The position numbers and the translations under genes are program-made. 64,000 nucleotides of DNA from positions 124,001-188,000 of the forward strand of contig NZ_JAIUGV010000004.1 of assembly GCF_020164745.1 (NCBI RefSeq), read 5' to 3'. The number at the start of each line of letters is the position of its first letter. Within the stretch, counting starts at the first letter, position 1. This stretch comes from Mesorhizobium sp. ES1-4 (GTDB taxonomy: Bacteria > Pseudomonadota > Alphaproteobacteria > Rhizobiales > Rhizobiaceae). Below, piece after piece: positions 19,165 through 26,851 of the stretch. A model generated the notes under the pieces. That model did no database searches. It was not told the origin of the DNA and saw only the letters and a program-made list of their open reading frames with translations.

Positions 19165-20706
19165 ATGATTACTGCCCCCAATTCATATTCCCGCACCCGC
19201 AAGCGTCTTCTCGCCGCCGCCGCCTCGCTCGCTATTGCAGGCGCGATCGGCGTTGGCGCGCTGACCAGTGGAACCAGCCCTGTCCTGGCCGATGCCGTGC
19301 GTGTCGAGGCTCCGCAGGTTCCGAGCTTCGCCGATGTCGTGGAACGCGTTTCGCCAGCCGTGGTCAGCGTCAAGGTCAAGGCCAAGATCCAGCCGACGGC
19401 CGATGACGGCTCCGACGGCCAGGATGGTTTCGACAATCTTCCCAACAATCCGCAGCTGCGCCGTTTCTTCAAGGAATTCCGCGGCTTTGGCGACCAGAAC
19501 GGTGACGGTCATCGCCGCTTCGGCCACCGCGACCGCAACAACGACCAGCCGCGTCCGGTGGCTCAGGGCTCAGGCTTCTTCATCTCCGAGGACGGCTATC
19601 TCGTCACCAACAACCACGTCGTCGAAGAAGGCACCGCCTTCACCGTGGTGACCAACGACGGCAAGGAACTCGACGCCAAGCTGATCGGCACCGATCCGCG
19701 CACCGATCTCGCCGTGCTCAAGGTCGATGGTGGCGGCAAGTTCACCTATGTCGACTTCGCCGACGATTCCAAGGTTCGCGTCGGCGACTGGGTCGTGGCT
19801 GTCGGCAATCCCTTCGGTCTCGGCGGCACCGTCACCGCCGGCATCGTCTCGGCGCGCGGCCGCGATATCGGCGCCGGTCCCTATGACGATTTCCTCCAGA
19901 TCGACGCCTCGGTCAACCGCGGCAATTCGGGCGGTCCGACTTTCAACCTCAACGGTCAGGTGGTCGGCATCAACACCGCCATCTTCTCGCCCTCCGGCGG
20001 CAGCGTCGGCATCGCCTTCGACATTCCGGCCTCGACAGCCAAGCAGGTCGTCGATGACCTGATGAAGAATGGCGCGGTGCAGCGCGGCTGGCTCGGCGTC
20101 GAAATCCAGCCGGTCACCTCCGACATCGCTGAATCGCTGGGCCTGAAGTCCAACAACGGCGCCCTGGTTTCGAGCGCCCAGGACGATGGCCCTGGCAAGA
20201 AGGCCGGCATTACAGCCGGCGACGTGATCACCCAGGTCGATGGCAAGGACGTTGCCTCACCGAAGGAACTCGCCCGCCTGATCGGCGCCTATTCGCCGGG
20301 CAAGTCCGTGGACGTCACAGTGTGGCGTGACGGCAAGAGCCAGACGGTCAAGGTCGATCTCGGCAAACTGCCGGCAAGCGACAAGCAGGCGTCGGCCGAC
20401 CAGCAGCAGCAACCCGCCGCGCCGGCAAAGCCGGACACGCTGGGCAATCTCGGCCTCACCGTCACCAAGTCCGAAAACGGCAAGGGGCTGGTGGTGACAG
20501 ACGTCGACCCCGACAGCGCCGCCGCCGATCGCGGCATCCAGCCGGGCGACGTCATCACGGCGGTCAACTCGGCGGAGGTCAACGGCACCGAGGACATCGC
20601 CAAGGCCATGGCCGATGCGGTCAAGTCCGGACGCAAGGCCGTGCTGATGCAGATCACACGTGACGACAACAACCGCTTCGTCGCGCTGCCGGTCGCCAAG
20701 GGCTGA
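19165..20706 (+). CDS. degP: DegP/HtrA-family periplasmic serine protease (Do-like)
   Basis: A 513-residue periplasmic protease/chaperone for misfolded envelope proteins. After a signal peptide it has the trypsin-like domain with catalytic H151 (TNNHVVEEG), D181 (RTDLAVLKV) and S255 (NRGNSGGP), then two PDZ domains (about 285-375 and 425-505) joined by a Gln/Ala/Pro-rich linker. The LA loop region (about 75-130) is rich in Asp, Asn, Gly, His and Arg. Location between the cytochrome c maturation operon and a two-component pair is shared with other Rhizobiales. Part of its 3' region is followed by several hairpins. Confidence 0.93.
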   Translation: MITAPNSYSRTRKRLLAAAASLAIAGAIGVGALTSGTSPVLADAVRVEAPQVPSFADVVERVSPAVVSVKVKAKIQPTADDGSDGQDGFDNLPNNPQLRRFFKEFRGFGDQNGDGHRRFGHRDRNNDQPRPVAQGSGFFISEDGYLVTNNHVVEEGTAFTVVTNDGKELDAKLIGTDPRTDLAVLKVDGGGKFTYVDFADDSKVRVGDWVVAVGNPFGLGGTVTAGIVSARGRDIGAGPYDDFLQIDASVNRGNSGGPTFNLNGQVVGINTAIFSPSGGSVGIAFDIPASTAKQVVDDLMKNGAVQRGWLGVEIQPVTSDIAESLGLKSNNGALVSSAQDDGPGKKAGITAGDVITQVDGKDVASPKELARLIGAYSPGKSVDVTVWRDGKSQTVKVDLGKLPASDKQASADQQQQPAAPAKPDTLGNLGLTVTKSENGKGLVVTDVDPDSAAADRGIQPGDVITAVNSAEVNGTEDIAKAMADAVKSGRKAVLMQITRDDNNRFVALPVAKG

Positions 20707-20801
20707 GACGGCTTTTCCAGTGCGGCGGTTTCAACACCCCCGAGTCGCCGCACGGGAAGGCAAGAAGGAGAGCCGTTAGTCAGTCATCGCGCTCTCCTTC
20801 A

Positions 20802-20833
20802 GCGGCAGCGGGCTTCCCATCGCCCGCTGCCGC
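20802..20833 (+). terminator. Possible degP terminator hairpin
   Basis: GCGGCAGCGGGC pairs perfectly with GCCCGCTGCCGC (12 bp, 8-base loop), the strongest of three successive hairpins after degP. There is no T-run, so it might be a processing or repeat element instead. Confidence 0.45.
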
Positions 20834-20963
20834 GCACCGCTTCCGCCTGATCGCGCTTGCGCCCGACACCACCCGGTGCGGCGATTGCAGGGTAACGGCA
20901 TGACCGGGAACTGACATGTTCGGCGTAACCATGCCACGGAACAAAGATTTTATCGCGCACGAC

Positions 20964-20982
20964 CACGATCATCTTGATCGTG
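20964..20982. promoter_or_regulatory. Operator-like dyad before the response regulator gene
   Basis: CACGATCA-TCT-TGATCGTG is a perfect 8-bp inverted repeat with a 3-base centre, flanked by further partial symmetry (GCGC on either side). Its size suits a dimeric regulator, and its position before the two-component genes would suit autoregulation. No binding evidence is available. Confidence 0.35.
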
Positions 20983-21055
20983 ACGCGCTTTGGCAAAGGC
21001 TAGAATGCAGATGCCGGCTACTCAACCTTCCAGCGAAATCGCGTATAACGGCCCT

Positions 21056-21730
21056 ATGAAGATTCTCGTCATAGAAGACGATCGCGAGGCTGCTGATTAT
21101 CTGCAGAAAGCCTTTACCGAAGCCGGTCATACGGCGCATGTCGCGGGCGACGGCGAGACCGGCTTCGCGCTTGCCGATGCGGGCGATTATGACGTGATGG
21201 TCATCGATCGGATGATGCCGCGCCGCGACGGCCTGTCGGTCATCGCCGCTCTCCGCTCCAGGGGCAACACGACACCGGTGCTCATCCTCTCGGCGCTCGG
21301 CGAGGTCGATGACCGGGTCACCGGCCTGCGCGCCGGCGGAGACGACTATCTGACCAAGCCCTATGCCTTTTCCGAACTTCTGGCGCGCGTCGAGGTGCTG
21401 AACCGGCGCGCCAGCGCCAAGGAGGCCGAGACCGTCTACCGGGTTGGCGACCTCGAACTCGACAGGCTGTCGCATTCTGTCCGCCGGGCGGCGCGCGAGA
21501 TCACGCTGCAGCCGCGCGAATTCCGCCTGCTCGAATATCTCATGCGCCATGCCGGCCAGGTTGTGACGCGCACCATGCTGCTCGAAAATGTCTGGGATTA
21601 TCATTTCGATCCGCAGACCAATGTCATCGATGTCCATGTCTCACGGCTGCGCGGCAAGATCGAAAAAGGCTTCGACAAGCCGATCCTGCACACCGTTCGC
21701 GGTGCCGGTTACATGCTGAAGGGCGGCTAG
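21056..21730 (+). CDS. OmpR-family response regulator
   Basis: A 224-residue regulator: receiver domain with acidic pair in VIEDD, phosphoacceptor D51 (VMVIDRMMP) and lysine in YLTKPY, then an OmpR/PhoB winged helix (PREFRLLEYLMRHAGQVVTRTMLLENVW, VHVSRLRGKI). The ATG at 21056 begins exactly at the canonical MKILVIEDD. Its partner kinase follows after a palindromic intergenic element, and then glnE. The equivalent degP-regulator-kinase-glnE order occurs in other rhizobia. The stimulus is not evident. Confidence 0.9.
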   Translation: MKILVIEDDREAADYLQKAFTEAGHTAHVAGDGETGFALADAGDYDVMVIDRMMPRRDGLSVIAALRSRGNTTPVLILSALGEVDDRVTGLRAGGDDYLTKPYAFSELLARVEVLNRRASAKEAETVYRVGDLELDRLSHSVRRAAREITLQPREFRLLEYLMRHAGQVVTRTMLLENVWDYHFDPQTNVIDVHVSRLRGKIEKGFDKPILHTVRGAGYMLKGG

Positions 21731-21822
21731 AGCATGATCCCGAGGAAGTGGGAGCCGGTTTTCGCTGGAGATCGTGCTCCGACAAAGAGAGGGATCAAAA
21801 TGACGTTTCAACCGAACGTCAT
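21730..21822. repeat. RIME-type rhizobial intergenic mosaic element
   Basis: Two adjacent palindromes fill the spacer between regulator and kinase. The outer arms of the first are GAGCATGATC (21730-21739) and GATCGTGCTC (21770-21779), one mismatch. The second is ATGACGTT (21800-21807) with AACGTCAT (21815-21822). A roughly 100-base unit of two palindromes fits the Rhizobium intergenic mosaic elements (RIME1). A shorter relative of the first palindrome lies at 42972-43013. Confidence 0.7.
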
Positions 21823-21840
21823 CCTGGTCTAGGCGGCAGC

Positions 21841-23322
21841 ATGGCGCTTTCTGTGCCCGCCATCATGAAGACGACGGCAGCGCGGCTCTCGGCGCTTTAT
21901 CTCCTGCTGTTCGCGCTCTGCGCCGTGCTGCTTGTCTTCTACATGACCTCGCTGTCGGCGCGCATGCTGACCGCGCAGACGCAGGAGACCATCAACGACG
22001 AGGTGCTCGGCCTAGCCCGCGCCTATCAGCGCGGTGGCCTGCCGGTATTGGTCCGCGTGGTCGAGGCCCGTTCGCGCCAACCCGGCGCCAACCTCTATCT
22101 GATCGCCGATGCCAACGGCCAGATTCTGACAGGCAATGTGCAGAGCCTCGAACCGGGGGTGATCGACACAGAGGGCTGGACGACCGAGCCGTTCTCCTAC
22201 AAGCGCTTCGGCGAGGGTGAGCTTGATCGCCTGCGTAACGCGACGCCCGACCAGACGACGCCTCCTTCGGCTGGCGGGAATGCGGCGCCGCAGGCCGAAG
22301 GCGAAAAGGGGCACAATGCCATTGCGCTGGTGCTGCGGCTGCCCAACCAGATGATCATGCTGGTAGGGCGCGATCTTGGCGAACCGGAGCGTTTTCGCGC
22401 CGTCATCCGCCGCGCGCTCACGCTGGCGCTCGGCATGATGGGTCTGGGCGGCATCCTGATCTGGTTCTTTGTTGGTCGCGCGGCGTTGAAGCGCATCGAC
22501 GGCGTTTCGGAGGCAAGCCGGCGCATTATGGGCGGCGATCTCAGCGGCCGGCTGCCGGTGACTGGCGCCGGTGACGAGTTCGACCGGCTTTCGGAAAATC
22601 TCAATGCCATGCTGGCCAGGATCGCCACGCTCAACGAAGGCCTGAAGCAGGTTTCCGACAACATCGCGCATGACTTGAAGACGCCGCTGACCCGGTTGCG
22701 CAACCGGGCCGAAGCGACGCTGTCCGGCAAGCAGAAACCGTCGGACTATCGGCAGGCGCTGGAAGCCACCATCACCGAGTCCGACCATCTGATAAAGACC
22801 TTCAACGCCATCCTGATGATCTCCCGGCTGGAGGCTGGGTATTCTTCGGAGCACACCAGCCGCGTCGATCTGGCGGCGGCGGTGCGTGATGTGGTCGAAC
22901 TCTACGAGCCGGTGGCCGAGGAGGCTGGCGTTTCACTGGACGCCGAGGTGAACGGTGCTTTTGTCGTTGACGGCAACCGCGAGTTGATCGGCCAGGCGCT
23001 CTCCAACATCGTCGATAACGCGATCAAGTACTCGACCGATTCCACATCCAAGCCGGCGGTCCGTGTGGCGCTTGAACGCACGCATGGCGAGATCAGGCTT
23101 TCGGTCATGGACAACGGCCAAGGCATTCCCGACGATGCCGATCGCGCCCGGGCGACGGAGCGCTTCGTGCGACTGGAGAAGAGCCGTTCGCAGCCTGGTT
23201 CCGGCCTTGGCCTGAGCCTCGCCAAGGCGGTGATGACATTCCATTACGGCCGGCTTGACCTGTTGCCTGGCAATCCGGGACTATCCGTGGTCATGAGTTT
23301 CCCCGCACGGGAGGACCACTGA
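21841..23322 (+). CDS. Sensor histidine kinase (HAMP/HisKA/HATPase)
   Basis: A 493-residue membrane kinase. Membrane segments lie at about 17-38 and 195-215, bounding a periplasmic region. A HAMP domain (GRAALKRIDGVSEASRRIMGGD) follows, then the H-box DNIAHDLKTPLTRLRNR and the ATPase domain with LSNIVDNAIKYS, MDNGQGIPDD and GLGLSLAKAV. It partners the upstream OmpR-type regulator. The ATG at 21841 is used because the longer frame would run back into the palindromic element. The stop overlaps the glnE start by one base. Confidence 0.92.
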   Translation: MALSVPAIMKTTAARLSALYLLLFALCAVLLVFYMTSLSARMLTAQTQETINDEVLGLARAYQRGGLPVLVRVVEARSRQPGANLYLIADANGQILTGNVQSLEPGVIDTEGWTTEPFSYKRFGEGELDRLRNATPDQTTPPSAGGNAAPQAEGEKGHNAIALVLRLPNQMIMLVGRDLGEPERFRAVIRRALTLALGMMGLGGILIWFFVGRAALKRIDGVSEASRRIMGGDLSGRLPVTGAGDEFDRLSENLNAMLARIATLNEGLKQVSDNIAHDLKTPLTRLRNRAEATLSGKQKPSDYRQALEATITESDHLIKTFNAILMISRLEAGYSSEHTSRVDLAAAVRDVVELYEPVAEEAGVSLDAEVNGAFVVDGNRELIGQALSNIVDNAIKYSTDSTSKPAVRVALERTHGEIRLSVMDNGQGIPDDADRARATERFVRLEKSRSQPGSGLGLSLAKAVMTFHYGRLDLLPGNPGLSVVMSFPAREDH

Positions 23323-26282
23323 TGGCGGCCGTTGCCAAGCGGAGCAAGACAGACTGGCTGCTGAGGCTGCAAACCCTGCTGGCTCCACTCGACGAGGGCC
23401 GGGCAGGACAGGAACTGGCCGAAATCGCCGACGCAGCGCGCGAAGAAGCGTTGGCACGGACGGCCAAATTCCTGGCCGGCAAGGGGGAGGCGCAAGATTT
23501 CCTGGCCGCCGTCTTCGACCTTTCGCCGTTCCTGCGTGATACTGCCCGCCGCCGCCCGCAAATCCTGGACGGCTTGTTCGATCTGCCGATCGAAGCCCGT
23601 CTGAAGGTGATAACCGCCGCGATCGAGCAGGCGCCGCTGGCGGAAACGGTCTCGGAATCCGGCCTGATGATGGACCTGCGCCTGCATAAGGCCGAGGCGC
23701 ATTTCCTGATCGCGCTCGGCGATCTCTCGGGCGAAGCAGACACCTCGCTGACTGTAAGGCGGTTGAGCGATCTCGCCGACGCCTGCACCCGCGCGGCCGT
23801 CGATTTCCTGCTGCGTGACGCGCACGGCCAGGGCAAGCTCAGACTGCCCGACCTCGACAGTCCGTCGCATCAATCGGGCTGGATCCTGCTCGGCATGGGC
23901 AAGCTCGGCGCGCATGAGCTGAATTTCTCCTCCGACATCGACCTCGTCGTGTTCTTCGATCCGGAAGCGCCCGCCGTGGTCGATCCACTCGACGCTACCG
24001 ACCTGTTTTCACGCCTGACGCGCCGGCTGGTGCGCATCCTGCAGGACCGCACCGAGCACGGCTATGCCTTCCGCACCGATCTGAGATTGCGTCCCGATCC
24101 CGGTTCGACCCCGTTGGCGATTCCGGTTGAAGCCGCGCTGCGCTACTACGAAGCGCGCGGCCAGAACTGGGAGCGTGCCGCGATGATCAAGGCGCGCCCG
24201 GTGGCCGGCGATCTCGCCGCGGGCGATGCCTTTCTCAAGGAGCTGCAGCCCTATATCTGGCGCAAATACATGGACTACGCCGCCATTGCCGACGTCCATT
24301 CGATCAAGCGCCAGATTCATGCCCATAAGGGCCATGGCGAGATCGCCGTGAAGGGGCACAACGTCAAGCTTGGGCGCGGCGGCATCCGCGAAATCGAGTT
24401 CTTCGTCCAGACCCAGCAACTCATCGCCGGCGGTCGCTTCCCGGAACTGCGTGGCCGCGAAACCGTACCGATGCTTGGTCAACTCGCGGCCCGAGGCTGG
24501 ATCACATCGGACGCGCGTGACGCGCTCTCCCGCCAATACTGGTTCCTGCGCCGGGTCGAACACGCCATCCAGATGGTGGCCGACGAGCAGACGCACACGC
24601 TGCCGGAAGACGACGAAGGGCTGGAGCGCATCGCCCGCATGCTGGGCTTTGCCGACGCGGCCGCGTTTGCCGGGGCGTTCCGTGCCTCGCTGCAGCAGGT
24701 CGAGCGCCATTATGCCGCGCTGTTCGAAACCGCGCCCGAGCTTTCGGCGGGCATCGGCAACCTTGTCTTTACCGGTGACGTCGACGATCCGGACACACTG
24801 CGGACGCTGCATGGTCTCGGCTTTCAGCGGCCAAGCGATATCTGTCGTGTCATCCGCGGCTGGCATTTCGGGCGCTATCGCGTCACCCAGTCGGCGGAGG
24901 CGCGCGAGCGGCTGACCGAATTGACGCCGGCCCTGCTCAAGGCCTTCGGCCAGACGCGCCGGGCCGACGAGGCCCTGGTCCGTTTCGACGAATTCCTCGC
25001 TGGCCTGCCGGCCGGCATCCAGCTGTTCTCGCTGTTGCAGTCGAACCCCGCATTGCTCAAGCTGATGGCTACGATCATGGGCGCGGCGCCCCGGCTGGCG
25101 GCGATCATTACCCGCCGGCCGCATGTCTTCGACGGTTTGCTCGACCCGGCATTGCTGACCGAGCTTCCCGATCGCGCCTATCTCTCGGCGAGGCTCTCCG
25201 CCTTCCTCGAAGGCGACAGGGCCTATGAGGACGTGCTCGACCGGCTGCGCATATTTGCGTCCGAACAGAAATTCCTGATCGGTGTGCGGCTGCTCGCGGG
25301 CTCGATCGATCCCGCCCGCGCCGGCCGCGCCTTCTCCGATCTCGCGGACCTGACCATCGCGGCGGCGTTGCAGGCGGTGACCGCCGAATTCGCGGTGCGC
25401 CACGGTAAGATCGCCGGTGGCGTGGTTTCGCTGCTCGGCATGGGCAAGCTCGGCAGCCGCGAATTGACCGCCGGATCGGATGTCGATCTCATCCTGCTCT
25501 ACGATCACGATCCGGAGGCCGAGGATTCCGATGGCGAAAAACCGCTGGCGCCGTCGCACTATTATTCCCGCATGACGCAGCGGCTGATATCGGCCGTATC
25601 GGCGCCGACGGCGGAAGGGGTTCTCTACGAACTCGATCTTCGGTTGCGGCCGTCCGGCAACAAGGGGCCGGTCGCCACCCATATCGATGCCTTCAAGAAA
25701 TACCAGCGCCAGGAGGCCTGGACGTGGGAGCACATGGCGCTGTCGCGGGCGCGCGCCATTGCCGGTGATGATGGGTTATGCAGCGAGGTTGAAGCGGAAG
25801 TTGCCGCGGTGCTTCGCCAATCACGCGATGCGGCAAAGGTGAGGGCCGAGGCCTCGGACATGCGTGCCATGATCGAGCAGGAAAAGGCGCCCCGCGACCT
25901 CTGGGACATCAAGTTGATTCCAGGCGGCCTGATTGATCTCGAATTCATAGCCCAGGTGGCCGTCATCACCGGCCAGGTCGAGGCCGGGCCGCGCGCCACC
26001 GGCACGGCCGAAATCCTGTCTCGCCTGACGCCGCGCTTCGCCAATGCCGGGCTCAGGCACGAACTTGGCGATGCCTACGCCCTCTATCTGGCGCTGACCC
26101 AGATGACGCGGTTGTGCCTCACCGGACCCTTCGAACGGGACGACGTTCCACCGGGTCTTTCGGATCTGCTTCTGGCGGTCACCGACCTGCCGGATTTCGG
26201 TGTGCTGGAAGCACATCTCAAGGAGACGTCGCAAAAGGTCAGGAAAGATTTCGACCTTCTGCTTCGTGCCGGGAGGGCGTGA
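23322..26282 (+). CDS. glnE: Bifunctional glutamine synthetase adenylyltransferase/deadenylase
   Basis: A 986-residue two-headed nucleotidyltransferase that adds or removes AMP on glutamine synthetase in response to PII. The N-terminal (deadenylase) half carries GMGKLGAHELNFSSDIDLVV around residue 190, and the C-terminal (adenylase) half GMGKLGSRELTAGSDVDLIL around residue 705. Both have the paired aspartates for metal and nucleotide. The length matches family members. Its ATG overlaps the kinase stop (TGATG), so the kinase and glnE are translationally coupled. Confidence 0.96.
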   Translation: MAAVAKRSKTDWLLRLQTLLAPLDEGRAGQELAEIADAAREEALARTAKFLAGKGEAQDFLAAVFDLSPFLRDTARRRPQILDGLFDLPIEARLKVITAAIEQAPLAETVSESGLMMDLRLHKAEAHFLIALGDLSGEADTSLTVRRLSDLADACTRAAVDFLLRDAHGQGKLRLPDLDSPSHQSGWILLGMGKLGAHELNFSSDIDLVVFFDPEAPAVVDPLDATDLFSRLTRRLVRILQDRTEHGYAFRTDLRLRPDPGSTPLAIPVEAALRYYEARGQNWERAAMIKARPVAGDLAAGDAFLKELQPYIWRKYMDYAAIADVHSIKRQIHAHKGHGEIAVKGHNVKLGRGGIREIEFFVQTQQLIAGGRFPELRGRETVPMLGQLAARGWITSDARDALSRQYWFLRRVEHAIQMVADEQTHTLPEDDEGLERIARMLGFADAAAFAGAFRASLQQVERHYAALFETAPELSAGIGNLVFTGDVDDPDTLRTLHGLGFQRPSDICRVIRGWHFGRYRVTQSAEARERLTELTPALLKAFGQTRRADEALVRFDEFLAGLPAGIQLFSLLQSNPALLKLMATIMGAAPRLAAIITRRPHVFDGLLDPALLTELPDRAYLSARLSAFLEGDRAYEDVLDRLRIFASEQKFLIGVRLLAGSIDPARAGRAFSDLADLTIAAALQAVTAEFAVRHGKIAGGVVSLLGMGKLGSRELTAGSDVDLILLYDHDPEAEDSDGEKPLAPSHYYSRMTQRLISAVSAPTAEGVLYELDLRLRPSGNKGPVATHIDAFKKYQRQEAWTWEHMALSRARAIAGDDGLCSEVEAEVAAVLRQSRDAAKVRAEASDMRAMIEQEKAPRDLWDIKLIPGGLIDLEFIAQVAVITGQVEAGPRATGTAEILSRLTPRFANAGLRHELGDAYALYLALTQMTRLCLTGPFERDDVPPGLSDLLLAVTDLPDFGVLEAHLKETSQKVRKDFDLLLRAGRA

Positions 26283-26332
26283 CCAACGACCGTCCGGCCG
26301 CATCGGGGGTGACGATGCAACAGGAGAAAACC

Positions 26333-26806
26333 ATGAGAAAGACAACCAAGCTCGCACTTGCCTTCATCGCCATGGCCGGAGCCGTCGGTGGCGCCGCCTA
26401 TGCCGAGAACGTCGACAGTGCGAAGATGCGTGAGCGCACACTGATGCGGCTCGACAAGGCAATGAAGGACAATGGCGGAACCATCACCTTCGACCAGTTC
26501 TCCAATATCATGGACGCGCGGCTCAAGAAGCTTGTGGCCGACAATGGCGGCAAGCTGACGGTCGCTCAACTCGCCGACGCGCTGGAGAAGGCGCGTTTCG
26601 AGCGTATGGCCAGGCGCATCATCGCCCGCTATGACACCAAGGGCGACGATAGCCTGACGTCGGATGACATCGCCAGTCGTGAGAAGAAGGTCTTCGCGCT
26701 GCTCGACAAGAACAATGACGGCAAGATCGAGAACCGTGAACTGCCGAAGAGCGGGCGCCTTGGCCGCCATCGCCAGGGAGGCGACGACGAAAACGGCATG
26801 CAGTGA
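26333..26806 (+). CDS. Exported EF-hand calcium-binding protein
   Basis: A 157-residue protein with a signal peptide (MRKTTKLALAFIAMAGAVGG, cleavage near AYA-E) and EF-hand-like loops near the C terminus: DTKGDDSLTSDD and DKNNDGKIENRE, with acidic or hydroxyl residues at the calcium positions. It is likely periplasmic. An AGGAG ribosome site at about 26322-26326 supports the ATG at 26333. It follows glnE by 50 bases and may be read from the same transcript. Function is otherwise unknown. Confidence 0.8.
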   Translation: MRKTTKLALAFIAMAGAVGGAAYAENVDSAKMRERTLMRLDKAMKDNGGTITFDQFSNIMDARLKKLVADNGGKLTVAQLADALEKARFERMARRIIARYDTKGDDSLTSDDIASREKKVFALLDKNNDGKIENRELPKSGRLGRHRQGGDDENGMQ

Positions 26807-26817
26807 GGCTCGCTGAC

Positions 26818-26848
26818 GCAGGCTCCGGCGCAGTCGGCCGGAGCCTGC
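26818..26848. terminator. Bidirectional hairpin between convergent genes
   Basis: GCAGGCTCCGGC and GCCGGAGCCTGC form a perfect 12-bp stem with a 7-base loop, placed between the converging EF-hand and PAS-kinase genes. There is no strong T-run, but location and stability suit a shared terminator. Confidence 0.6.
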
Positions 26849-26851
26849 CGC

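Larger units (their letters stand above)
20707..21055. other. Gene-free spacer with a series of perfect inverted repeats
   Basis: No credible coding region is seen between the degP stop and the response regulator start. It contains four perfect dyads: 8 bp (20720-20727 with 20746-20753), 10 bp (20764-20773 with 20791-20800), 12 bp (20802-20813 with 20822-20833) and 8 bp (20964-20971 with 20975-20982). The first three may end degP transcription. The last lies about 75 bases before the regulator start and could be an operator. Confidence 0.7.

Noticed and set aside
24009..25733. 574-codon open frame antisense to glnE
   Set aside because: Composition is that of a reverse-strand shadow of glnE, which has complete motifs in both catalytic halves.
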